DNA of 44,899 nt from Fidelibacterota bacterium (GTDB lineage: Bacteria > Fidelibacterota > Marinisomatia > Marinisomatales > JAADGP01): positions 1-44,899 of the forward strand of contig JALUTR010000180.1 in assembly GCA_027021785.1 (NCBI GenBank). Reading direction: 5' to 3'. Below, in pieces: positions 19,005-28,625 of this stretch (positions are counted from its first letter, which is position 1; every line of letters starts with the position of its first letter). The notes under the pieces are model-generated. The model made no database searches and was not told where the DNA came from. It worked only from the letters and a program-made list of their open reading frames with translations. The position numbers and the translations under genes are program-made.

Positions 19005-20294
19005 TCAAATGACCCCATTGTCAAAGGGAAATTCAAACTCCCGAAATACGGCTCCGGCAATATAATGACTTCCGAAAATCAGGCCCGGACGGCACTGATT
19101 TGACTCCCCGCGCAACTGACAAAAAGCCGCTCCAAACGGTTTAATTACCTGGCAGGTGACACCAAAATCACTAAGCGCACATTCCAATTTATTGGCCTTC
19201 ATAACTCCTGCCCCAGGTACATCGGTTATGATCAGTTCGGCAAAATGTTCCCGGAGAACCGGCGCTATCCTTCCCAATTCCTTATCTGCTTTCACCGCAA
19301 TAACGCCCCGCGGTTTGTTTTGATACAAATTCCGCAGGGTTCCGGCGGCGGCACCTATGCCCTGGGCATTGTGCGCCACATCGTAAAATATCGGTTTGGT
19401 CCGGTGCAGCCGCTGCAATCGTCCCGGCCACCGTACATTGACAAGTCCCCCGGCTATAAAATCCCCGGCTACTTCAGGATCCAGTACCCGCACCGTTTGA
19501 ATTGCCAGGGCCGCGTTTTCGACCTGATGTGCCCCTAATAATACGGTTACATAATTACATCCTTTAAATGCAAACCGACTTCCCGAATCTTTAATGGAAA
19601 AAATGCCCATATCTTTCTTCTTTACCCGGTAAACACGTGCCTTTTTTGCTGCGGCTTGTTCCAAAAGCACTTTTTCAACTTCCGGTGGTTGAGGGGCCAG
19701 AACCAGGGGGGTGTTTTCCTTGATGATACCGCTTTTTTCAAAAGCGATGGTCTTAAGGTCGGGCCCCAGCAAATCCGTGTGGTCCACATCTATGGAAGTA
19801 ATTACCGACACCTCCGGTGTCAGAACATTCGTGGAATCCAGCCGCCCCCCCAAACCGGTTTCAATTACCGCCATATCCACTTTCCGCCGGGCAAAATACC
19901 AACATGCCAGGGCTGTAGTCGCTTCGAAAAAGGTAGATTCCAGCGCCTCAAAGTCCGCCCGGTGTCGATTGACAAATTCCACAATCTCGTCATCGGAGAT
20001 CGGAATACCGTTTACCCGGATACGTTCATTGAAACGAACCAGGTGGGGCGATGTATAGAGCCCCACGCGGTAACCCGCCTGGCGCAGAATCGAAGCTGTC
20101 ATTGCCGCCGTTGACCCCTTCCCGTTTGTCCCGGCGATATGCACCGCGGAAAACAAACGGTGTGGGTTGCCGCATTTCTCCAGGAGAATCCGGGTATGTT
20201 CCAAACCCACCTTGATTCCCCGGCGACGGAGATTGTAAAGGTAGGTCAACAAATCCTGCAATCCGTTTTGCATTACGGTTTCTTCCGGGTTCAA
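19005..20294 (-). CDS. folC: Folylpolyglutamate synthase/dihydrofolate synthase
   Basis: 'HIAGTNGKGSTAAMTASIL', 'YTSPHLVRFNERIRVNG', 'ETGLGGRLDSTNVL', 'DVAHNAQG'. Confidence 0.93.
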   Translation of the reverse strand: MNPEETVMQNGLQDLLTYLYNLRRRGIKVGLEHTRILLEKCGNPHRLFSAVHIAGTNGKGSTAAMTASILRQAGYRVGLYTSPHLVRFNERIRVNGIPISDDEIVEFVNRHRADFEALESTFFEATTALACWYFARRKVDMAVIETGLGGRLDSTNVLTPEVSVITSIDVDHTDLLGPDLKTIAFEKSGIIKENTPLVLAPQPPEVEKVLLEQAAAKKARVYRVKKKDMGIFSIKDSGSRFAFKGCNYVTVLLGAHQVENAALAIQTVRVLDPEVAGDFIAGGLVNVRWPGRLQRLHRTKPIFYDVAHNAQGIGAAAGTLRNLYQNKPRGVIAVKADKELGRIAPVLREHFAELIITDVPGAGVMKANKLECALSDFGVTCQVIKPFGAAFCQLRGESNQCRPGLIFGSHYIAGAVFREFEFPFDNGVI

Positions 20295-20375
20295 TCGGTT
20301 TTCTTTGGCTGGTGATGTTTCACGCCGGGGGGACTTAAAATAAAAGGCTTGAACCGAATTCTTCTTAACAGGACA

Positions 20376-21179
20376 TCACGGCAGGTGAACCGTCTCTATT
20401 CCGGCCAGACCGGTTCCTAAAAAACGTCCGGCTACGGTTTCGAACCGGGCCGGCAAATCCGTCACGAAACAGTTAAATGTACCTTTTTCGGAACGATCAC
20501 TCCGTAATCCGTTTTTGTCCAACACCCGGGCTGTTTCCGCGGCTACAGCTTCCGCCGAATCGACCAGTACGGTACCCGGATTGACCTGTTCCTGCAACGC
20601 CGGTTTGAGCAACGGGTAATGGGTGCAGCCTAAAATCAGCGTGTCAACCCCGGCTTGATTAAGCGGTTGCAGATAGTGTTTAATGACAGCCGTTGTAACG
20701 TCTCCCTCCAACCAACCTTCCTCAACCAGGGGCACGAAAAGCGGACATGGTCGGCTGATTACTTTAACCGTCTTGTTTCGTTTTCTCAGCAATGTTTCAT
20801 AGGAACCGGATGAAACGGTGGCAATCGTTCCGATAACCCCGATATGGTGATTAAGGGTTGCTTTCAGGGCCGTTTCGACGCCCGGTTCAATCACGCCGAT
20901 AACGGGAACTTCCACGGTTTTCCGCAGCGCTTCCAACGCCAAGGCCGAGGCTGTATTGCAGGCCACCACAATCATTTTCGCGCCGGAGGACAAGAGGAAG
21001 TCGGTAATTTGTTGCGCATATTCCAACACCAGTGCGGGACTTTTATTTCCATACGGGACTCGGGCGGTATCACCTAAGTAAATTACCGCTTCCCGGGGAA
21101 GGGCTTCCCGAATCGCCCGTACCACCGTAAGTCCTCCCAAGCCGGAGTCAAAAATTCCGATGGGGCTATTGTTCGTCAC
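20376..21179 (-). CDS. murI: Glutamate racemase
   Basis: 'IGIFDSGLGGLTVVRAI', 'YLGDTARVPYG', 'VACNTASALAL', 'LILGCTHYPLL'. Confidence 0.95.
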   Translation of the reverse strand: MTNNSPIGIFDSGLGGLTVVRAIREALPREAVIYLGDTARVPYGNKSPALVLEYAQQITDFLLSSGAKMIVVACNTASALALEALRKTVEVPVIGVIEPGVETALKATLNHHIGVIGTIATVSSGSYETLLRKRNKTVKVISRPCPLFVPLVEEGWLEGDVTTAVIKHYLQPLNQAGVDTLILGCTHYPLLKPALQEQVNPGTVLVDSAEAVAAETARVLDKNGLRSDRSEKGTFNCFVTDLPARFETVAGRFLGTGLAGIETVHLP

Positions 21180-22667
21180 TTACCCCTCGGCCAACACCAG
21201 TTCGCGGGATTCTTTAAATTTCAGGATAGCGTTAAAGATTGCCTGGGCAATATTCTGGCGATAGGCTGCCTTCTTTAATTTTTTCTCTTCGCTGGGATTG
21301 GACAGGAACCCCACCTCGACCAACACATTGGGCATACTGGCACCGATCAGTACGTAAAACCCGGCTTGTTTTACCCCCCGGTCAGGAGATTTCGTTTTAC
21401 GCGACAATTCCGTTTGGATCATGGCTGCCAAATCTTCACTCTCTTTCATAAACATACTTTGCGCCATTGTGGCCATGATCAGGTTTTCACCGGTTAATTC
21501 CTTATATTTCCTGTTCGTCATATCCTCCAGCTTAATCGCCGCGTTTTCACGCGAAGCCACCTCGATCGCGTCATCCGTTTTTCCCGGACGAAGGAGGTAG
21601 GTTTCAAATCCCCTGGCGTTCCGGTTCGGATTGGAGTTGCAATGAATACTGACAAACAACTTGCCGTTATGTTCATTTGCTATCTTGGTTCGTTTCCAGA
21701 GGGGAATAAAAACATCCTCGTCGCGGGTGTAAATCACTTTAATCCGCGTGTTCTTCTCCAACAATAAACCGGTTCGTTTTACAATATCAAGGGTGATATC
21801 CTTCTCTTTGGTGCCGTATTTACCCCGGGTGCCGCCATCCTTGCCACCGTGGCCCGCATCCAATACGATTGTGTCCAGACGCCAACGGTTCTTTACTTCC
21901 TTGATCCGCGCCGCGCTCTTGGAAAGCGGCGTGCGTAAGGTTACCACCACTTCGCTGGGTTCGCTGTTTTCATAAAATTCATGACCCTCAATATCGGACC
22001 GTAATTGAAAGGCCAACTGTACCGATTCTCCCAATTGGTCCGCCACCACTCTTCGAATCACACCGCGCGTGTCTGTCTTTTTGATTTCCGTTGTATCGAC
22101 AATACCACCTTTAATGGTAATATAGAACCAACCGTTGGTGTTTTTAAAGGTACTGATGTTTCCTTCCCCGAAGTGCTCTCTGGTGCGTATTCGTAAAATA
22201 GTACCGTTGGCCTTTTCATCGATCGTCAGTCCGAGAATATTGAATTCCACCATATCGATGTCCAGCAACTGTTTCCGGGGATCGTACGTCAGACCGGGGA
22301 GGACGGTCATACGAAGAATCGGGAAGAAAGCTTCGGCCGGCAAATAGATGTCCCTACCCTCCATAATGGCATAGGCCGGCATCTGGTAGACTTGTTCATC
22401 AACAATGATAAAACTTGTTTCAGCCGATATTTTAATGCGATGATCGCCAAGATAAAGCACCATCTTCCGGCGTTTTTCATTCTCAAAAATCCGCGAAGCC
22501 AGCACTTGCGCCAAATCTCTGGCCGAGAAATAGTCCCCGGACATACGACTCAGGGTTTTGATTTCCGCTTCGCTGTTATTGGTACGATTGATTACCCGGA
22601 TCGGTGAAGCCGATAAAACCGTGCTGATAAGCAACCAAAGAAAAACGATCGTGTGCGGGCGTTTCAT
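21180..22667 (-). CDS. N-acetylmuramoyl-L-alanine amidase (Amidase_3), with N-terminal copper-amine-oxidase-like and AMIN-like regions
   Basis: 'IVLDAGHGGKDGGTRG', 'VSIHCNSN', 'VLVEVGFLSNPSEEK'; signal peptide. Confidence 0.9.
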   Translation of the reverse strand: MKRPHTIVFLWLLISTVLSASPIRVINRTNNSEAEIKTLSRMSGDYFSARDLAQVLASRIFENEKRRKMVLYLGDHRIKISAETSFIIVDEQVYQMPAYAIMEGRDIYLPAEAFFPILRMTVLPGLTYDPRKQLLDIDMVEFNILGLTIDEKANGTILRIRTREHFGEGNISTFKNTNGWFYITIKGGIVDTTEIKKTDTRGVIRRVVADQLGESVQLAFQLRSDIEGHEFYENSEPSEVVVTLRTPLSKSAARIKEVKNRWRLDTIVLDAGHGGKDGGTRGKYGTKEKDITLDIVKRTGLLLEKNTRIKVIYTRDEDVFIPLWKRTKIANEHNGKLFVSIHCNSNPNRNARGFETYLLRPGKTDDAIEVASRENAAIKLEDMTNRKYKELTGENLIMATMAQSMFMKESEDLAAMIQTELSRKTKSPDRGVKQAGFYVLIGASMPNVLVEVGFLSNPSEEKKLKKAAYRQNIAQAIFNAILKFKESRELVLAEG

Positions 22668-22759
22668 GTCGGTGAATTTATCTCCCGCGACGTCTCCCTT
22701 GCAACAGGGTTGGAAAATAGGTTTGCGGGACGCGGGAATACTGTATTTACTCTAATCGG

Positions 22760-24598
22760 CTACATAACAAACTCCGCGACCAACGCCCCTTCCGTTACCG
22801 GGTTACCGGCAAAACGTAAATCCGGCCAGGTCACTCTGTACCTCGCTCCGATTTTAAATCCCTCCGGGGATCGATAGAGTATTTTCAGTCCCGGCGCATG
22901 CCCGCTGACGGCATACATGCGAGTGCGCATCTCACCCGGTAAATTTACATCCCAGAAATAAATCCCGGCCTTGTAACCTTCAACCACGGTGGTTACCCAG
23001 TCAAGGGTAACGGTTGTCACTTCCCCGCTCCGAATCCACAGTAAATCAATCCCTTGTCCGGTGGCGGAAATCGGGCCGGACCGAAAATCTGTTTTATTCC
23101 AATTAAGTTTCCAAGTGGTGTTTTTGTCCCGTTTATACTTTACGATAATCTTCAATGTCCGTTTGAATGTTTTGCTTGGTATCATCCGGGGGAAATATGT
23201 AGTCTTATTTTCGTTGGTACGGATTTCTTCCTTCCACTGGAGCCGCCAGTCTGCGTGTGCCCATTTTCCCTCCCAACGCCAGGCACTGTCCCTTCCGCGG
23301 GACGGAAATTTTATGTCGTTTCTCAAAAGTCGCTCCGCGTATAAATCTCCGTACAGGGTGACTTTATATCGGCCCTTCCTGATAACAAGCCCCTGATACA
23401 CGCCGGTTTCACTGCGTTCACTGCCCGTCCATTCCGCGAAAGGATTGGAACGCAAAGCCCTGAAACCGGGCGTGTACGACCTGACGGTAAATAAATACTG
23501 AATTGTTTTGCTGCGAATCTGACCACCAAACAGATATCCCCAGGTGTCGTTGAACCCGGCCGCACATTCGCCGAAGATTAACCAATGGTTTCCATTCCGG
23601 GACCCGAAAATGGAATATCCGCGAAATAATTTTCTTTGCCGATCCTCACCTGTCCATTCGTCCGAAGCCACAACCAGGCCGATTTGACTTCGTGTCGCGC
23701 GCAAACTCCATTGCCCGACAATTGACGTTTCACGCAATTTCCCCTTTTGCGCCGTTGTCATTTCCCCCGTATGTAATCCCGTGTCCCGCACATGTATATT
23801 CCCGTCAGCGTCGATATATCCGTCCCGGGGATTACGGCCCAAAGAAACAAGCCATTCACCCCACGGAGTGTTGTAGGTGATCCCCGCTCCCCGCAGGTTC
23901 CATGATTCGTGGCTGGAACGATAGGGTTGCAATCCCCGCCCGGCACGGGCGAGTGATGTAATGGTTTCGAATCCTTTTTTCACGGGAACCGACCGCCAGA
24001 ACATCAGGCCATACCCCGACACGATTTGATGGTCTCCCAGGATCAATCGTCCTCTGGAATAGCGCCTGAGCAGGTAACCGGAACTCCGGTCGGTGATGAA
24101 ACTTTCCCCGGGGTCTCGTTCCATAAACATTCCCACCTCGACCGACGGAAACACAACGCGCCCCCGCCATTGATAGCGAATATCCCCTTTTGACACCAGC
24201 GTTTGTTTCCAACTGATTCGCGGGTCCTCCGATGCTTGACTTTTTGCCAGGAGCTTTAACAATTCCCGCAAACGATCGGAAATTTCCGGGCGTTCCGGCA
24301 ACGACGACACCCACCCGGAATCAGCGCCGGCTTGCAGAATCCGAACGTCACTTGCCGATAAAAACGAAAGCTGGGTCAATCGCGCGGCTTTTTCCGCCGT
24401 TATCCCCGGCGTACTCCGCGCCAACTCTTCCAGGACCAGGGCATCTTCCTCGGGAAGGATTTCCTCCGCGTCCCGACCCATTAGTACCGGGAGTTCTTCT
24501 ACGCCTTGGGCTTTCAGGGAATTAAGGGCGATCCAGAGAAACACCCATCCCCATTTGCATTGAAAAGCGATTAATTTGCTGATAAAAGACGATCGCAT
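22760..24598 (-). CDS. Secreted helix-hairpin-helix protein with C-terminal outer-membrane beta-barrel-like region
   Basis: Signal peptide (FLWIALNSLKAQ); HhH-like 'ALVLEELARSTPGITAEKAARLTQLSFLSASDVRIL'; long alternating aromatic/polar beta strands. Confidence 0.65.
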   Translation of the reverse strand: MRSSFISKLIAFQCKWGWVFLWIALNSLKAQGVEELPVLMGRDAEEILPEEDALVLEELARSTPGITAEKAARLTQLSFLSASDVRILQAGADSGWVSSLPERPEISDRLRELLKLLAKSQASEDPRISWKQTLVSKGDIRYQWRGRVVFPSVEVGMFMERDPGESFITDRSSGYLLRRYSRGRLILGDHQIVSGYGLMFWRSVPVKKGFETITSLARAGRGLQPYRSSHESWNLRGAGITYNTPWGEWLVSLGRNPRDGYIDADGNIHVRDTGLHTGEMTTAQKGKLRETSIVGQWSLRATRSQIGLVVASDEWTGEDRQRKLFRGYSIFGSRNGNHWLIFGECAAGFNDTWGYLFGGQIRSKTIQYLFTVRSYTPGFRALRSNPFAEWTGSERSETGVYQGLVIRKGRYKVTLYGDLYAERLLRNDIKFPSRGRDSAWRWEGKWAHADWRLQWKEEIRTNENKTTYFPRMIPSKTFKRTLKIIVKYKRDKNTTWKLNWNKTDFRSGPISATGQGIDLLWIRSGEVTTVTLDWVTTVVEGYKAGIYFWDVNLPGEMRTRMYAVSGHAPGLKILYRSPEGFKIGARYRVTWPDLRFAGNPVTEGALVAEFVM

Positions 24599-25391
24599 AG
24601 TCTATGTACAGTTTATTGACAGAGAAAAAAATCCCGGCGTTAATCCGGGCGGGCTCCGAGGCATACCCCCCGGAAAAACCAAACCAGGAAACCGGTTCAC
24701 AGGCCAGGCCGAACTCTAATCCGCCCCTATACTCCAGGTCCTGTTCCCATTCCAGTCGGGCCTTTAGGTTTTTTCGGTATTGCAATCCCAACCCGGTTGT
24801 AATGACTTGGGGCAGTCTCTCTCTTGTCCGGCCGATTTCCGGGGCGTTGATATTGCGAAGCGATGTGTTCCAATACCAGTCGGGTGCCGGGTAATAACGC
24901 CAGGATATGTTTATTCCCGTGGCAGCCGCCTGTCCGTAATTTCTTATCCGTACCTGGTAGTTCAGGATTGAAATTCCGATTTCAAGCCGCTTCATAATGG
25001 TTTTCCCGATCATCAGGGCCAATATGGATTCCCGATACAACGGATTCCCGAACGCACTCCCCCCAACTGCGATTCCCATCCCTAAAACGGGGGCGCTCAC
25101 AGACCAGACTTCATGTTTCAGCTCTTTAATCTGGAACAAACGGTTCCACGAAAAAACGCCGTTGATACTTCTTCGCGCGGATAATCGGGCCGGATCGCCG
25201 AACGCGTTCAGCAAATCACCGTTTACAGCGTACGAATCCCTTCCACCGATCCCGTAATAAGCATAGGAAACCGGGAAAACATCAAATGCGGCTCGTAATA
25301 ATTGCCCGGAGAAGAAGATTACCACGGGCAGAATCAGTAAACACCTGCGGCAGGACCTCCCACCACGGCGGATTGCCTTGGACCATTTCAT
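24522..25391 (-). CDS. Outer-membrane beta-barrel-like protein
   Basis: Signal segment (LLILPVVIFFSGQLLRA), beta strands, terminal aromatic-rich strand; adjacent to the barrel-like gene above. Confidence 0.6.
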   Translation of the reverse strand: MKWSKAIRRGGRSCRRCLLILPVVIFFSGQLLRAAFDVFPVSYAYYGIGGRDSYAVNGDLLNAFGDPARLSARRSINGVFSWNRLFQIKELKHEVWSVSAPVLGMGIAVGGSAFGNPLYRESILALMIGKTIMKRLEIGISILNYQVRIRNYGQAAATGINISWRYYPAPDWYWNTSLRNINAPEIGRTRERLPQVITTGLGLQYRKNLKARLEWEQDLEYRGGLEFGLACEPVSWFGFSGGYASEPARINAGIFFSVNKLYIDYAIVFYQQINRFSMQMGMGVSLDRP

Positions 25392-25527
25392 ATGCTAAAG
25401 GCCCCCATGTTAAAAAAGTCAATGAAAAGATCACATACAGTACAACACGAAAACAAAACGTATACTCCGATTATGAATTACATGTTTTTCTCCGATGAAT
25501 CGACGGAAACAAAAACCGGTTTGCTTA

Positions 25528-25662
25528 TTTGATGAAATTGCACGGTTTCAGCGAATAATATTTTGAAACCGAAACACCTTCTTCCGTGCGAATCCGTAGT
25601 TTTTCATCAAACCATCACGCGATAGTTTTAGCTATGAAATTCTCATCCCGTATCCACGGGAT
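25528..25662. ncRNA. Candidate structured RNA or 5'UTR element (strand uncertain)
   Basis: 10-bp outer stem TTTGATGAAA (25528-25537)/TTTCATCAAA (25602-25611) enclosing GCACGG/CCGTGC and alternative CGGTTTCA/TGAAACCG; further hairpin ATCCCGT-atcc-ACGGGAT (25645-25662). Confidence 0.35.
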
Positions 25663-25720
25663 CCGGAACAACAAAGGTCTCTTTACAATTTGATTTTAAT
25701 TATATTAAATATAGAACCTA

Positions 25721-25748
25721 TCACGCCCCGATTCTCATCGGGGCGTGA
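25721..25748 (-). terminator. Perfect 12-bp hairpin after the microprotein pair
   Basis: TCACGCCCCGAT / ATCGGGGCGTGA with TCTC loop, 21 nt after the stop of 25770..25985. Confidence 0.7.
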
Positions 25749-25769
25749 CCTCGTTACCTGTATACCGTT

Positions 25770-25985
25770 TTACTTTTTCTGGTACCACAAGGCGATGATA
25801 ATCAACGCCAGCAAACCGGCTAATCCACCATCCCCAAACTGGCCAACAACCTTTCCAATTCCCGCAATTACGCCAAAATAATCATCGAAAAGAATGCCTA
25901 TAATCACACCTAACACAACCAACATTTTCAACAGTTCGATCAGGTCGCCTAACCATTTATTAACGAGTGCCAAAGCGTCTTTCAT
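25770..25985 (-). CDS. Small (71 aa) membrane protein, paralog of the next gene
   Basis: Strong SD (AACAGGAGGCAGAT-ATG); two hydrophobic segments; motif DGGLAGLLALI shared with the neighbour. Confidence 0.75.
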   Translation of the reverse strand: MKDALALVNKWLGDLIELLKMLVVLGVIIGILFDDYFGVIAGIGKVVGQFGDGGLAGLLALIIIALWYQKK

Positions 25986-26051
25986 ATCTGCCTCCTGTTA
26001 GGCAGGGTGCGGAATCCCTCTTTCACGGGGACTCTACGCAAACCCCGTTAG

Positions 26052-26261
26052 TTATCCTAGGAATGCAATAAATACCAACAGCGCAAGTAATCCCGCGAAT
26101 CCACCATCCAGGAACGCGTTTACCAGGTCGATTAGTCCGCCTATGGGATCAAAGCCAGTCGCAAAAAGGATATTCGCGAACACAAAAAGCACGATTAATC
26201 CTTTTATTAAACTGACAATTCCGTTTACAACATTCTCTACGGTTGCACTTACATCAGCCAT
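26052..26261 (-). CDS. Small (69 aa) membrane protein, paralog of the previous gene
   Basis: Strong SD (CCAAGGAGGATAAC-ATG); motif DGGFAGLLALL. Confidence 0.75.
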   Translation of the reverse strand: MADVSATVENVVNGIVSLIKGLIVLFVFANILFATGFDPIGGLIDLVNAFLDGGFAGLLALLVFIAFLG

Positions 26262-26290
26262 GTTATCCTCCTTGGTTTAGTTGGTAACAA

Positions 26291-26316
26291 AAAACGGGGA
26301 CAGAACTCCCCGTTTT
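26291..26316 (-). terminator. Rho-independent terminator of the glycosyltransferase operon
   Basis: AAAACGGGGA / TCCCCGTTTT with 6-nt loop and T-tract on the minus strand. Confidence 0.85.
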
Positions 26317-26473
26317 GAAAGTCTTATGTGCTATAAATTGAATGTTGCTCAGGGTTCCTTCCCCACTCTTCGGTTGAACGGAATTTACATATATTTTTAA
26401 TTATTTCAACAACTTTATTCGCCTTGACCGGGCAAAAAATCTTTTTACCGCTTTAAATCTCAATTTTGATTTT

Positions 26474-27391
26474 TCACCCTGATTTACCGTAAAACCGTCG
26501 GGCGCCGCGAATTACACTATCCACCACCAGATAGCGAATCATGAGAGGGGCCGGATACATACGGCAGGCCCACCGAACCAACCGGCGTACGATACAATTG
26601 AATACCAACCGGCCCTTTAAAGAGTGAATCCAATCCCCGGCCAATCTTTTCCGGTGCTGCGGGTAGCGCTTCAGCAGGACCGGTAAATTTGTGTAACCAT
26701 ATTGTTCCATCGCACGGCAAAACCGGGCGACGGTTCGTTGGTGATGATGTTGCGAAACGGAGCGGTCGACAAAGCGTAACCGGTCCGGAAAAGATTCCCG
26801 AATACGAATAGCAAGATCGGTATCTTCACCGCCGTACGTGGTGATACTCTCGTCAAATAATCCCACCCGTTCAATTACCCAACGCTTCAGGGCCGTATTG
26901 TGAAACAGAAACCATTGGAAATCCAGGGGACGATTATTGCGGCTTTGTCTGGCACCGCGCCAGCGACTGTAAAGATAGCGGTCCAGCGAATTGGGTTTAA
27001 GACCGTCCGCCAAACGATTATCGCCCATGACTCCCACAACATCATCCACGGATAATTCCGACACCATGATCCGCAGCCAGTCCGGTGACACGCTCATGTC
27101 GCTGTCCAGAAAGCAAATCACTTCCGAATCGGTGGCCCGGATACCGGTATTGCGGGCGGCTGCCAGACCGCGGTTTTGTTCATGGTTTATCAGCATTACG
27201 TTTGGCGCCTGCTCAAATTCTTTCAGCCTGTCAGCCGTCGAATCGGTGGAACCGTCATTGATAAAAACTACCGTAAATTTGTCCTGGGGATAATCAAGCG
27301 CCAATAAACTGTTCGCACAACGATCCACCACGTGAGCTACGTTGTAACAGGGCACTATGATTGCCACCGTCGGTTCCCGGTTCACAGCCAT
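26474..27391 (-). CDS. Family 2 glycosyltransferase
   Basis: 'VAIIVPCYNVAHVVDRCANSLLALDYP', 'FINDGSTDSTADRL', 'NRGLAAARNTGI', 'CFLDSDM'. Confidence 0.9.
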   Translation of the reverse strand: MAVNREPTVAIIVPCYNVAHVVDRCANSLLALDYPQDKFTVVFINDGSTDSTADRLKEFEQAPNVMLINHEQNRGLAAARNTGIRATDSEVICFLDSDMSVSPDWLRIMVSELSVDDVVGVMGDNRLADGLKPNSLDRYLYSRWRGARQSRNNRPLDFQWFLFHNTALKRWVIERVGLFDESITTYGGEDTDLAIRIRESFPDRLRFVDRSVSQHHHQRTVARFCRAMEQYGYTNLPVLLKRYPQHRKRLAGDWIHSLKGRLVFNCIVRRLVRWACRMYPAPLMIRYLVVDSVIRGARRFYGKSG

Positions 27392-28467
27392 CCCAACTCC
27401 TCATAATACCCATACAAAACATCCGCCGTATTGTGCAAATCGTGATACTTCACGACCCAGTCCCGACTCTTGATCTTCTGTTCACGAATGCGATCCGGAT
27501 CCCGCACCAGATTCTCCAACGTTTCATACAGGGTATCGCCGGTTACGTTAACAAACGGGTGGTCGGGAATAAATTCAACATAATCCGGCACTAATTCCGT
27601 CACGCAACACAGTCCCAGCGCCAGTGCTTCCACCGAATTCATTCCGTATCCCCAACCGCCACGGTTATGCACCTGGTCAATCAGGATATCGCATTGCCGT
27701 TTGATTCTCAAAACTTCATCATAAGGTTTATTTTCTATTAAAACAAATTCAATCAGTTTCCTGGACTCGAGTTGTTCACACACCGGAATAATGGTATCGC
27801 TTCCCTTGTAATATCTGTCCGTCGGAGCGTGACAAACCCTGACCGGATCGTGAATTTCCATACTTGGTTCGCAGGCCTGTGTATCAAACGGCAGGAATAG
27901 GTATTTCAGGTTGGGATGTTTGCTTAACAAATCCAGCTCGCTGGTAACATTCAAACGGCTTACAGCGTCAATGACCGGGATTACACCCCGGGTGCGCAGG
28001 TCCTGACCGTGATAGGTACAGGCAATCGCCTTACCTTTTTCCGCCAACCGCCGCACAAAACGCCCGTCGCGATAAAACTCCAACCCCCATTCAAGATGAA
28101 ATATATCGTAGTTTTCCAGATCAAAATCCCGGATGGCTTTTTCCACCTTAAAATGCCATAGCCAATCACGAAACCGGAAATATTTGTCTTCCCACAGGGA
28201 ATGGGGCAACCATACCGGCGGATACCCGTCTTTTTCCCGGTAATCCCCCAATTCTCCACGGTAACGCTGGTAATATTTATGCCTGCCGCGTGTGTAATAA
28301 GGATGTGTCGTGACAAGCGGCAAATTCAGGCAGATTCCGGGATCGTATTCATTTCGGGTAGGATACAGGGTAATAAACAGGCATTGATTGCCCCGGGCTT
28401 CATGGGCCTTTTTCCACAGGCTCAACGTTCCAACGGTGTTCTCGGGTGCGATGTAAAGGATTTTCAT
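27382..28467 (-). CDS. Glycosyltransferase (GT4-like)
   Basis: 'MKILYIAPENTVGTLSLWKKA', 'ACTYHGQDLRTRG', 'GYGMNSVEALALGLCCVTE'. Start placed at internal ATG 28467. Confidence 0.75.
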   Translation of the reverse strand: MKILYIAPENTVGTLSLWKKAHEARGNQCLFITLYPTRNEYDPGICLNLPLVTTHPYYTRGRHKYYQRYRGELGDYREKDGYPPVWLPHSLWEDKYFRFRDWLWHFKVEKAIRDFDLENYDIFHLEWGLEFYRDGRFVRRLAEKGKAIACTYHGQDLRTRGVIPVIDAVSRLNVTSELDLLSKHPNLKYLFLPFDTQACEPSMEIHDPVRVCHAPTDRYYKGSDTIIPVCEQLESRKLIEFVLIENKPYDEVLRIKRQCDILIDQVHNRGGWGYGMNSVEALALGLCCVTELVPDYVEFIPDHPFVNVTGDTLYETLENLVRDPDRIREQKIKSRDWVVKYHDLHNTADVLYGYYEELGWL

Positions 28468-28625
28468 AGGGTTGTAATCTTCATCGTGCCTGGAGGGATT
28501 AGGTTTCCGTCTGTTCAAACCATTTCATTTTCTCAGGTAATTTACTTTAAACTAACCGTGGTCCGGGAGAGAGAAAATCATAAACGACTTAATTTGGATG
28601 AAAATTTAAAGCTGTCACTAATAGA

